Shown here: positions 1 to 6,687 of the stretch, piece by piece | Layout of the letters: each line of letters opens with the position of its first letter | Position numbering within the stretch: the first letter of the stretch is position 1 | NCBI RefSeq assembly: GCF_900112355.1 | Contig: NZ_FOLM01000010.1 | Location: forward strand, 124,001-188,000 | Source of the DNA: Streptomyces aidingensis | Lineage (GTDB): Bacteria; Actinomycetota; Actinomycetes; Streptomycetales; Streptomycetaceae | DNA: 64,000 nucleotides | Direction: 5' to 3' | Notes under the pieces: model-generated | Database searches by the model: none | Told to the model about the DNA's origin: nothing | Seen by the model: only the letters and a program-made list of their open reading frames with translations | Position numbers and translations under genes: made by a program

Positions 1-272
1 GCTGGGTGGTGCGGGAGGGTGCCACCAATGTGCTGCGGCATGCCGCGGCCACCGAGTGCACGATCGTGCTGAGCAGCGCGGACGGCCGGGTGCGGCTGTC
101 CCTGGAGAACGACGGCGCGGACCGCGGCCCGGAGGAGGGGCGGGGCGCCGGCTCCGGCCTGCCGGGGCTGCGGGAGCGGCTGACCGCGCTGGGCGGCGGG
201 CTGACCGCGCAGCGGGTCGGCGAGGGCCGGTTCCGGCTGGCCGCCGAGGTGCCCGCCGGGGCGGACGCATGA
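1..272 (+). CDS. Sensor histidine kinase, C-terminal fragment (NarL/DesK type)
   Basis: The reading frame is open from the window edge, so the 5' part is missing. The visible ~90 residues are the end of a GHKL ATP-binding domain: an N-box (VREGATNVLRHA), a strand region around LSLENDG, and a glycine-rich G2-like box (GLPGLRERLTALGGGL). This arrangement is typical of HisKA_3 kinases, which phosphorylate NarL/LuxR-type regulators. The stop overlaps the start of the response regulator gene by 4 nt (ATGA), so the two are translationally coupled and are very probably a cognate pair. The sensor domain, and therefore the signal, lies outside the window. Confidence 0.9.
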   Translation, partial: WVVREGATNVLRHAAATECTIVLSSADGRVRLSLENDGADRGPEEGRGAGSGLPGLRERLTALGGGLTAQRVGEGRFRLAAEVPAGADA

Positions 273-892
273 CGGGGGCGGCGGGGCCGGTGCGCATTCT
301 GCTGGCCGATGACGAGCATCTGATCCGGGGGGCGCTGGCCGCGCTGCTGGGCCTGGAGGACGATCTGGTGGTGGTGGCGGAGGCGGCCTCCGGCACCGAG
401 GCGCTGGCCATGGCCCGGGCGCACCGCCCCGAGGTGGCGGTGCTCGACCTCCAGATGCCGGGCGCGGACGGTGTGACGGTGGCCACACGGCTGCGGGCGG
501 CGCTGCCGGACTGCCGGGTGCTGATCGTCACCGGGCACGGCCGCCCGGGGGATCTGAAGCGGGCGCTGGCGGCGGGGGTGCGCGGTTTTGTGCCGAAGAC
601 CGTCTCGGCGCGGCGGCTGGCCGAGATCATCCGCACCGTACATGCCGGAAACCGTTATGTGGACCCGGAGTTGGCGGCGGATGCGATCAGTGCCGGGGAC
701 TCGCCGCTGACCGACCGGGAGGCCGGGCTGCTGGAGCTGGCGGCGGACGGGGCGCCGATCGCGGAGATCGCCGAGCGGGCGCGGCTGGCGCCGGGGACGG
801 TGCGGAACTATCTCTCGGCGGCGGCGGCCAAGCTGCATGCGGAGAACCGTCATGCGGCGGTGCGCATCGCCCGGGAAAAAGGTTGGCTATGA
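269..892 (+). CDS. NarL/LuxR-family response regulator
   Basis: A 207-residue protein. The receiver domain occupies roughly residues 8-125, with acidic pocket D14/D15, phospho-acceptor D60 (VLDLQMPG), conserved T88 and K110. A LuxR-type helix-turn-helix follows at about 140-207 (LTDREAGLLELAADG, then GTVRNYLSAAAAKLH). Phosphorylation by the upstream kinase would control DNA binding; the layout resembles DesR-type regulators. The ATG is chosen because it overlaps the kinase stop as ATGA; the open frame extends further upstream but only as a shadow of the kinase gene. Target genes cannot be deduced here, since the next feature downstream is a tRNA. Confidence 0.93.
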   Translation: MTGAAGPVRILLADDEHLIRGALAALLGLEDDLVVVAEAASGTEALAMARAHRPEVAVLDLQMPGADGVTVATRLRAALPDCRVLIVTGHGRPGDLKRALAAGVRGFVPKTVSARRLAEIIRTVHAGNRYVDPELAADAISAGDSPLTDREAGLLELAADGAPIAEIAERARLAPGTVRNYLSAAAAKLHAENRHAAVRIAREKGWL

Positions 893-953
893 TGGAGGAG
901 CTTCACGCGGTACGCCACCCGGGAGACGGGTGACGGCCGCGCGAATCACTCCT

Positions 954-1026
954 GCGGACGTAGCTCAGTTGGTAGAGCGCAACCTTGCCAAGGTTGAGGT
1001 CGCCGGTTCGAGCCCGGTCGTCCGCT
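954..1026 (+). tRNA. tRNA-Gly (GCC anticodon)
   Basis: A full cloverleaf can be drawn. The acceptor stem GCGGACG (954-960) pairs with CGTCCGC (1019-1025), followed by discriminator T1026. The D arm is GCTC/GAGC, the anticodon stem CAACC/GGTTG holds loop TTGCCAA with anticodon GCC, and the T arm contains GGTTCGAGCC. No CCA is encoded, as is common in streptomycetes. The codon read is GGC, the dominant glycine codon in this GC-rich genome. A perfect hairpin follows 8 nt later. Confidence 0.97.
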
Positions 1027-1033
1027 CGCTTCC

Positions 1034-1070
1034 GAAGAGGCCCGGTCGGTTCCGCCGACCGGGCCTCTTC
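1034..1070 (+). terminator. Perfect 16-bp hairpin after tRNA-Gly
   Basis: Positions 1034-1049 are exactly complementary to 1055-1070, with loop TTCCG. There is no T-run, as is usual for streptomycete terminators. It should end the tRNA transcript and insulate the following VOC gene. Confidence 0.85.
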
Positions 1071-1171
1071 GCCGTGCGGGGGCGCGGCGCGGCGTGGTGG
1101 GACGGGCGAGAGCCGGGGGCGGAGCAGACTGGTGACCTTCCGTGATCTCGCACGAAGGGAAGCGAACGCTC

Positions 1172-1588
1172 ATGGCCGATATGCCGCCGGCCCCGCAGGT
1201 GTGGCCCTCGCTGCGGGCACATGACGCCAAGCGGCTGATCCAGTTCCTGGTGGAGGCGTTCGGCTTCCGCGAGGTGGTGGTCTTCGAGGAGGGCGACCAT
1301 GTGGCGCATGCGCAGCTCGCCTGGCCGGAGGGCGGCGGCGTGATGCTGAGCTCGGCCAGGGAGGCCGGGCTGGAGGACGAGTGGCCCCTGAAGCCCGGCA
1401 CCTTCGGCGCCTATGCGGTCACCGACCGGGTGGACGAGGTGTACCGGCGGGCCCGGGCGGCCGGCGCGCACATCGAGGTGGAGCCGCGCACCACCGACTA
1501 CGGCGCACGCGAGTTCATCGCCCGGGACACCGAGGGCAACTACTGGAGCTTCGGCGACTACCGGGGCGCCCCCGTGCCCGGCCGGTGA
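1172..1588 (+). CDS. VOC (glyoxalase/bleomycin-resistance fold) protein
   Basis: A 138-residue protein of the vicinal oxygen chelate superfamily. It shows the beta-alpha-beta-beta-beta pattern, with KRLIQFLVEAFGFREVVVFEEG in the first half and a second half ending RDTEGNYWSFGDYRG, which is typical of the glyoxalase-like subgroup. Substrate unknown; members range from dioxygenases to antibiotic-binding proteins. The ATG at 1172 is preferred over a GTG at 1142 because AAGGGA lies about 10 nt upstream. Its stop directly abuts the stop of the convergent VOC gene (TGATCA at 1586-1591), leaving no space for a terminator. Confidence 0.85.
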   Translation: MADMPPAPQVWPSLRAHDAKRLIQFLVEAFGFREVVVFEEGDHVAHAQLAWPEGGGVMLSSAREAGLEDEWPLKPGTFGAYAVTDRVDEVYRRARAAGAHIEVEPRTTDYGAREFIARDTEGNYWSFGDYRGAPVPGR

Positions 1589-1999
1589 TCAGCCGCCGGC
1601 CGGGGTGAGCTGCGCGGCTATCAGGGTGGAGCCGAGCGGGTCGCGGAAGTGGAGGGAGCGGCTGTCCGGATCCCGGCGCTCGTTCCACACCGGGACGTCG
1701 TGGGATTTGAGCCGCCGGGCGACCGCGTCCAGATCGTCGGTGTAGAGCACCAGCAGGGGCTGGTCGCCGGTCTGGCGGCCGACCAGGGCGCGCTCGGCCT
1801 CCCCGGTGGCGGGCATCAGCCACAGGCCCGCCGGGTGCGGGCCGGGCAGGCCGATGTGGAGATAGCGGTAGCCGTCCACCGTGCGGTCGTGCAGCACCCG
1901 GAAGCCGAGGACGTCCCGGTAGAAGGCGAGCGGCGGCTCCGGGTCGTCGACCAGGACGACGGTGCGGCCGATGGAACTGAAGAACTGTTCTTCGGTCAT
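1589..1999 (-). CDS. VOC family protein
   Basis: A 136-residue second VOC-fold protein. N-terminal residues run TVVLVDDPEPPLAFYRDVLGF and the C-terminal half ends with HFRDPLGSTLIAAQL, the metal-site and turn pattern of lyase/dioxygenase-like VOC domains. It is only loosely similar to its convergent neighbour, so the pair is not an obvious recent duplication. The ATG at 1999 (MTEEQFF) starts the domain; the open frame continues upstream, but that part is arsM leader DNA. It diverges from arsM, and its promoter must share the 1999-2137 region with the arsM operator. An arsenic-related role is possible from position but unproven. Confidence 0.82.
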   Translation of the reverse strand: MTEEQFFSSIGRTVVLVDDPEPPLAFYRDVLGFRVLHDRTVDGYRYLHIGLPGPHPAGLWLMPATGEAERALVGRQTGDQPLLVLYTDDLDAVARRLKSHDVPVWNERRDPDSRSLHFRDPLGSTLIAAQLTPAGG

Positions 2000-2040
2000 G
2001 GGAACACCGTAGCGGCCGGGTCCGACAGTCCGTTCGATCG

Positions 2041-2121
2041 GTTGTTTCGATGAATCTCTATCTTGACAGCCGTCAATGCAACCGCCATCGTGGGTGCTGC
2101 ATCGGCATTCATCAATACAAC
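2041..2121 (+). promoter_or_regulatory. Putative arsM promoter with ArsR-like inverted repeat
   Basis: The 15-mer at 2041-2055 (GTTGTTTCGATGAAT) recurs in inverted orientation at 2107-2121 with 13 of 15 positions conserved. Between them a smaller perfect repeat TTGAC-AGCC-GTCAA lies at 2063-2076. A promoter TTGACA (2063-2068) with a 17-nt spacer and CATCGT is plausible. AT-rich GATGAAT half-sites are reasonable for a metalloid-responsive ArsR repressor, but no arsR gene lies in this window. Confidence 0.5.
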
Positions 2122-2136
2122 CGAAGGGATGCGGAC

Positions 2137-2982
2137 ATGAGCGAGCAGTCGCGGCCGGAGGAGCTGCGGGAGGACGTACGGCGGCACTACGCGGACGCCG
2201 CACTGGCGGTCACGCGGAACGCCGGGCGGGCATGCTGCGGCCCCCAGGGCACCGAGGCGGCGGCGGACGTGGCGGTGGACGAGGACTTCGGCTCGGCCCT
2301 GTACTCGGCCGACGAGCGGGGCGGGCTGCCCGCCGAAGCGGTCGCCGCCTCCCTGGGCTGCGGCAACCCGACCGCCGTCGCCGATCTGCACGAGGGCGAG
2401 CGGGTGCTGGACCTCGGCTCCGGCGGCGGCATCGACGTACTGCTCTCCGCCCGCCGGGTGGGCCCCACCGGCCGCGCCTACGGCCTGGACATGACGGACG
2501 AGATGCTCGCCCTGGCGCTGGCCAACGCCCGGAGGGCGGGCGCGGCCAATGTGGAGTTCCTCAAGGGCGTCATCGAGGCGATCCCGCTGCCCGCCGGCAC
2601 GGTGGACGTGGTGATCTCCAACTGCGTCATCAATCTCTCCACCGACAAGCCGGCCGTGTTCGCCGAGATGTTCCGGGTGCTCGCCCCCGGCGGGCGCATC
2701 GGGGTGTCCGACATCGTCGCCGACGACGGGCTGAGCCCCGGGGAGCGGGCCGAGCGGGGCTCCTATGTGGGCTGCGTCGCCGGTGCGCTGACCTTCCAGG
2801 AGTACCGGGCCGGACTGGCCGCCGCCGGTTTCACCGGCATCTCGCTGACCCCCACCCACCAGGTGGCCGAGGGCATGCACTCGGTCGTCGTGCGCGCCAC
2901 CAAGCCCGCCGGGACCACCGGGACCCACGACCCGGCCGAGACCGCCGGGGCGGCGGCCGTCGCATCCGGCGGCTGCTGCTGA
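2137..2982 (+). CDS. arsM: Arsenite S-adenosylmethionine methyltransferase
   Basis: A 281-residue methyltransferase that converts As(III) to methylated arsenicals in the cytosol. The SAM-binding motif I is VLDLGSGGGID (about residues 90-100). Three cysteines that bind As(III) in the ArsM family appear to be present: C75 (LGCGNP), C163 (SNCVINLS) and C213 (YVGCVAGAL). The 50-residue gap between the last two matches the spacing in characterised ArsM. The N-terminus carries a further CC at 33-34 and the protein ends with GGCC, a possible extra thiol site. The ATG at 2137 follows GAAGGGA at 8 nt. The leader holds an inverted repeat suggesting arsenite induction. The 3' end is duplicated about 1.1 kb downstream. 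Confidence 0.93.
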   Translation: MSEQSRPEELREDVRRHYADAALAVTRNAGRACCGPQGTEAAADVAVDEDFGSALYSADERGGLPAEAVAASLGCGNPTAVADLHEGERVLDLGSGGGIDVLLSARRVGPTGRAYGLDMTDEMLALALANARRAGAANVEFLKGVIEAIPLPAGTVDVVISNCVINLSTDKPAVFAEMFRVLAPGGRIGVSDIVADDGLSPGERAERGSYVGCVAGALTFQEYRAGLAAAGFTGISLTPTHQVAEGMHSVVVRATKPAGTTGTHDPAETAGAAAVASGGCC

Positions 2983-3105
2983 GCCGTCAGTCCCAGGGCA
3001 GGCCGGTGAGCAGCCGGTAGGCCTCGGTGCAGCGGACCCGGGTGTGGGCCACCACCTCGCCCGGCAGCGGCGGCGGGGGCTGGTTGCCGTGCCGGTCCCA
3101 GCCGG
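2965..3105. repeat. Direct repeat copy 1: arsM tail plus detached purC tail
   Basis: This 141-bp block matches 4083-4223 with two substitutions (3030 C/T and 3036 A/G). It contains the last codons of arsM, the intergenic spacer and, on the minus strand, the final ~40 codons of purC. Here the purC tail is cut off from its gene and carries two amino-acid changes (A to V and Y to C relative to the intact copy). Confidence 0.95.
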
Positions 3106-3226
3106 CGAGCTGAGCCGCACAGGACCCACGCTCCGCGCCCACATCGCGCGCATGTACGATGCACGCTCCAATTGCAGGCGGCGCTCCGGGGGTTCGGCGT
3201 GCTGCCGGACTTTCCCTGGAGGACGG

Positions 3227-3985
3227 GTGCGCATACGTACCGCTGTCGTCGCTGTCTGTTCCGCACTGGCGGCCTTGGTGATCGGCATACCGCCGGCGCA
3301 GGCACAGACCGGAGATCTGCGGATCTACAACGTCACCTTCAACGGCGGGAACAAGTACATCACCGTCTCGGCGACAGGTGCTGTGACGGTGACCGCCACG
3401 CTGGCCGCGAGCGATGACGCCGGCATCGGGAAGGTGTTTATCGGGATGACCAGGGAGGGGCCCAACGGCGAGCTCTACGACGCACTCCACAAATATGCGA
3501 CGTGCAAGGCCTGGAACGCGACGACGTCGACCTGCCGGTGGTCGGTCCCGCTGGATCCGAAGGAGTTCATGCGGAACCGCTCGGCCGGCATCTGGGAAGT
3601 GACGATCCAGGTGCAGACGGACAACGATCTCCTCAGCCATGACCCGTACCAGACGGTCCTGGTCCGGCGGAAGTCGGTGCTGTCCATCAATGCCACGCCG
3701 GAGCCGGTGACGAAAAACGCCCCGATCACCGTCACCGGCACGATCAAGCGGGCCGACTGGACGAAGAACACCTACGTCGCCAACAGCGGCGTGTCCGTGA
3801 AGCTCCAGTTCAAGAAGAGCGGCACCAGCACCTGGACGACCGTGAAGACGGTGAAGTCCTCCAGCACGGGTGCGCTGAGGACCACCGTCCCGGCCACCGC
3901 CGACGGCACCTGGCGCTGGCACTACTCCGGTTCCCTCACCACCGCGCCCTGGGGCTCGAACGGTGACTTCGTGGACGTCCGGTAG
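3227..3985 (+). CDS. Secreted protein, DUF5707-like
   Basis: A 252-residue exported protein. Residues 1-26 form a Sec signal peptide (VRIRTAVVAVC, hydrophobic core, PPAQA cleavage region). The mature part begins with an IYNVTFNGG segment and reads as two beta-sandwich modules: about 30-145 with a C-x(n)-C pair, and about 150-252 starting SINATPEPVTKNAPITVTG, an Ig-like or bacterial adhesion-type fold. The opening resembles Streptomyces DUF5707 'calcium-binding' proteins, recalled from memory. The GTG follows GGAGG by only 4 nt. Base composition is visibly lower in GC than the flanking genes, and it sits exactly between two 141-bp direct repeats, so it was probably brought in or moved by recombination. 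Confidence 0.75.
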   Translation: MRIRTAVVAVCSALAALVIGIPPAQAQTGDLRIYNVTFNGGNKYITVSATGAVTVTATLAASDDAGIGKVFIGMTREGPNGELYDALHKYATCKAWNATTSTCRWSVPLDPKEFMRNRSAGIWEVTIQVQTDNDLLSHDPYQTVLVRRKSVLSINATPEPVTKNAPITVTGTIKRADWTKNTYVANSGVSVKLQFKKSGTSTWTTVKTVKSSSTGALRTTVPATADGTWRWHYSGSLTTAPWGSNGDFVDVR

Positions 3986-4008
3986 CCCGCCGGCCCGGCA
4001 GCCAACGC

Positions 4009-4083
4009 TGTTTCGATGAATCTCTTTCCCGACTCTCGTCGATACAGCGCGCAGAGTCGCATCCACGCGTCGCATCCACGCGT
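4009..4083 (+). repeat. Remnant of arsM promoter joined to 13-bp tandem repeat
   Basis: TGTTTCGATGAATCTCT at 4009-4025 is identical to 2043-2059 in the arsM leader, and the next ~25 nt are a degraded match. It runs into two exact tandem copies of CGCATCCACGCGT (4058-4070, 4071-4083) and then the duplicated arsM 3' end. This is best read as a second arsM copy whose body has been deleted. Confidence 0.75.
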
Positions 4084-4223
4084 CCGGCGGCTGCTGCTGA
4101 GCCGTCAGTCCCAGGGCAGGCCGGTGAGCAGCCGGTAGGCCTCGGTGTAGCGGGCCCGGGTGTGGGCCACCACCTCGCCCGGCAGCGGCGGCGGGGGCTG
4201 GTTGCCGTGCCGGTCCCAGCCGG
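4083..4223. repeat. Direct repeat copy 2: arsM tail plus native purC tail
   Basis: The partner of 2965-3105. Here the block forms the genuine C-terminal end of purC, while the arsM tail within it is an orphan. Confidence 0.95.
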
Positions 4224-5034
4224 AGGCCGGGGAGGCCAGCCAGTCCCGGATGTACTGCTTGTCGTACGGCTTCTGGGGCCTTCCCGGCTGCCACTCGTCC
4301 AGCCGCCAGAACCGGGACGAGTCCGGGGTCAGCACCTCGTCGGCCAGCACCAGCCGGGGTGCCCCGCTCCCGCCGTCCCCGGTGCCGTCCTCCTCCCAGC
4401 CGAACTCGAACTTGGTGTCGGCCAGGATCAGGCCACGGTCCCGGGCGATGTCCCGGGCCCGGGTGTAGAGCGCCAGGGTGGTCTGCCGGAGCAGCGCGGC
4501 GGTCTCCGCGCCGACCCGGCGGGCCACCTCCTCGTGGCTGACGTTCTCGTCGTGGTCGCCCACCTCCGCCTTGGTGGCGGGCGTGAAGATGGCGGCGGGC
4601 AGTTCCGAGCCGTCCGTGAGCCCTTCCGGCAGGGCGAGCCCGCACACCGTGCGGTCCCGCCGGTACTCGGCCAGGCCCGAGCCGGTGAGATAGCCGCGGG
4701 CCACGCACTCCACCGGAATCATCCGCAGCGCCCGGCAGACCATCACCCGCCCGGCCCAGTCGGCGGGCGCGCCCGGCGGCACATCCGTGGAGAGCACATG
4801 GGCCGGCGCCAGATCGGCGAGCTGCTCGAACCACCACAGCGAGAGCCGGGTGAGGATGCGGCCCTTGTCCGGGATGCCGGTGGGCAGCACCCAGTCGTAG
4901 GCCGAGACCCGGTCGCTGGCGACCATGACCAGATTCCCGTCCCCGTCGCGGTAGAGATCGCGCACCTTGCCGGTGTGCACATGCTCCAGTCCGGGGACCT
5001 CGACGGGCTCGGGCTTCTCCACAAAACCGGGCAC
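4105..5034 (-). CDS. purC: Phosphoribosylaminoimidazole-succinocarboxamide synthase
   Basis: A 309-residue SAICAR synthetase, which ligates aspartate to CAIR using ATP in purine synthesis. Recognisable are the N-terminal GKVRDLY motif, the ASDRVSAYDWVLPTGIPDKG nucleotide/substrate region (about 35-55), PVECVARGYLTGSG (about 100-115) and the ADTKFEFGW segment (about 190-200). Length fits the ~300-residue actinobacterial form. Start: GTG at 5034, preceded by GAGGAG; the open frame further upstream is intergenic repeat DNA. The C-terminal 40 codons lie in a 141-bp repeat, so recombination with the truncated copy at 2987-3105 could swap the tail. Confidence 0.95.
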   Translation of the reverse strand: MPGFVEKPEPVEVPGLEHVHTGKVRDLYRDGDGNLVMVASDRVSAYDWVLPTGIPDKGRILTRLSLWWFEQLADLAPAHVLSTDVPPGAPADWAGRVMVCRALRMIPVECVARGYLTGSGLAEYRRDRTVCGLALPEGLTDGSELPAAIFTPATKAEVGDHDENVSHEEVARRVGAETAALLRQTTLALYTRARDIARDRGLILADTKFEFGWEEDGTGDGGSGAPRLVLADEVLTPDSSRFWRLDEWQPGRPQKPYDKQYIRDWLASPASGWDRHGNQPPPPLPGEVVAHTRARYTEAYRLLTGLPWD

Positions 5035-5089
5035 GATGGCTCCTCGCGCGTGAGCGGAAACGGACTGGGCGGACAAGAACCACCGAACC

Positions 5090-5179
5090 GATGAAACAGT
5101 TGAAGCAGATGAAACGAATGAAACGGAGGAACCATATATCCGGGCCATCCGGGTCATGCGGGTCATCCGGCCCATGCGG
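5090..5179. repeat. Two adjacent 9-bp-period tandem arrays upstream of purC
   Basis: Array one (5090-5134) runs GATGAAACA, GTTGAAGCA, GATGAAACG, AATGAAACG, GAGGAACCA. Array two (5140-5179) runs CCGGGCCAT, CCGGGTCAT, GCGGGTCAT, CCGGCCCAT, GCGG. The first is unusually AT-rich for this genome. Both lie in the purC leader between purC and the next minus-strand gene. Confidence 0.9.
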
Positions 5180-5230
5180 TGCGGTGACCCTCCATTCGAC
5201 CACAGCCGGCCCTCGCCGGGCCGCCCGGGG

Positions 5231-6592
5231 TCACCCGGACGGGCCCCGCCCGCCGATCCGGTCGAAGAGGCTGGCGGTGGCGCGCTGGACGCGCGGATCG
5301 GCGCGGCCGGCCCGGTCCAGGGCCGGGCACCAGCCCGAGGTCCCGGCGGCGAACACCCAGGCACCGCTGGGCGCCTGATACAGCGAGGTCTCCTGGTGAC
5401 GCCGCGCCCCCGCCCCGTCCCGGTACGGCGAGTGCGCCAGCAGGATGCGGCTGCGGTACTCCGGCAGCGGGGTGCGCGGGAAATAGCGGTCCGCCGCCTC
5501 GGCCACCACACCGGGCAGTTCCTCGCCCTCGGCCGCGCCGCTCGCCGCCCACAGCCAGTGCCCGGCGTTGCGCACCACCAGCGGGTGCGGCTCCGGCACC
5601 GGCCCGCCGTACTGCACGCCCAGCAGCCGCTGCTCCGGATCGCCCTGTTCCCGCCACAGCACCGGGCGGCCGGGGCCGCGGCGCTTGCGGCAGGTCAGCA
5701 GCCGGTCCGCGTCCCCGGTGGGCAGCGCGGCCAGCTCCGCCCGCCAGTACATGGCGTGGGCGGAGAGGAAGACCAGCGAGACGCCCGCGTCCCGGGCCGC
5801 CGCCACCGTCCGGCGCATCGGCGCCGTCCAGTACGGGTCCGGACCCGGGAAGACCAGCGCCCGGTGGCGGGCCGGATCGATCCGGCCGGCGTGCAGATCA
5901 CGGGCGGTGGCATAGCCGAGGTCGTAGCCGTGGCGCTCGGCCCAGCGGATCAGGTCGTGGCACTGCCCCAGATGCGGCGGCAGCCCGTCGCCCGCGTAGG
6001 GGCGGTCGAAGCAGACGGTGCCCGCGGCCTCGTCCTCGTCCAGCAGCCCGCCCTGCCCGTCCCAGGCGCGATGCAGGCCGGCGCCGGTGCGCCCGTCGTC
6101 CGGGAAGAGGTTGTAGGCCTGCCAGGTGAGGTCGGGCAGCACCAGCAGCAGCGCGGCCGGGCGGGCGTCCCGCACGGTGAACGGGATGTGCGAGCGGTAG
6201 GCGCCGTCCGCGGTGGTGAGCTCCGCGAGATAGGCGCCGGGCGGCCAGTCGGCGGGCACCGGCAGCCGCCAGGAGCACCACCAGTGATGGCAGGAGACGG
6301 TGCGGCCCACCACCAGCGGATCGGGCTGCCGGGTGCCCTTCAGCACCGGGCCGGTGACGAACCGCCGGCTGCCCGCGCCCGCGTAGTGGCCGATCCGGTG
6401 GACGGTGACGGTGAACGGGCCGGGCGGGTCGACGCTGATCCGGAAGTCCAGCATCCCGCCGGGCACGGCGCAGCCGCCGGGCACAAAGCCCTTGATCTGG
6501 CCGTTCCTGTCGTCGGCGGGGCGCGGGCCGGCTTCCGGCGCCCGGCCCCACGGCTCCAGGACCGGTGGCCGGTTCTGCTCGGTTCCCTCCAC
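5231..6592 (-). CDS. N,N-dimethylformamidase beta-subunit-like protein
   Basis: A 453-residue protein resembling the large-subunit C-terminal domain of N,N-dimethylformamidase. The diagnostic segment is PDLTWQAYNLFPDDG (about 160-175), followed by FDRPYAGDGLPPH and an alpha/beta region with HGYDLGYATARDLH and PGPDPYWTAPMRR, a class I glutamine-amidotransferase-like core. An N-terminal beta-rich part (about 40-150) looks like an Ig-type domain. No signal peptide is seen. Many such proteins occur in actinobacteria without a known substrate, so amide hydrolysis is only a family inference. It is transcribed toward purC; a promoter may lie near 6600-6690. Confidence 0.65.
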   Translation of the reverse strand: MEGTEQNRPPVLEPWGRAPEAGPRPADDRNGQIKGFVPGGCAVPGGMLDFRISVDPPGPFTVTVHRIGHYAGAGSRRFVTGPVLKGTRQPDPLVVGRTVSCHHWWCSWRLPVPADWPPGAYLAELTTADGAYRSHIPFTVRDARPAALLLVLPDLTWQAYNLFPDDGRTGAGLHRAWDGQGGLLDEDEAAGTVCFDRPYAGDGLPPHLGQCHDLIRWAERHGYDLGYATARDLHAGRIDPARHRALVFPGPDPYWTAPMRRTVAAARDAGVSLVFLSAHAMYWRAELAALPTGDADRLLTCRKRRGPGRPVLWREQGDPEQRLLGVQYGGPVPEPHPLVVRNAGHWLWAASGAAEGEELPGVVAEAADRYFPRTPLPEYRSRILLAHSPYRDGAGARRHQETSLYQAPSGAWVFAAGTSGWCPALDRAGRADPRVQRATASLFDRIGGRGPSG

Positions 6593-6687
6593 CGCCGCTC
6601 CCCCTTCGTCCGCTCGGCGCGACCGCGCCGGAACAGCACATCACATACGGCGAGCGGTCCGTCACCGGTCGCCGGGCAATGGCCGGA

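Noticed and set aside
2965..4223. Insertion sequence or transposon between the repeats
   Set aside because: No transposase, terminal inverted repeats or target-site duplication were found; the repeats are pieces of local genes.
2987..5203. 738-codon minus-strand open frame across arsM tail, secreted gene and purC
   Set aside because: It runs antisense to the secreted protein and out of frame with purC; its ends coincide with the repeat. It is a GC-driven shadow frame.
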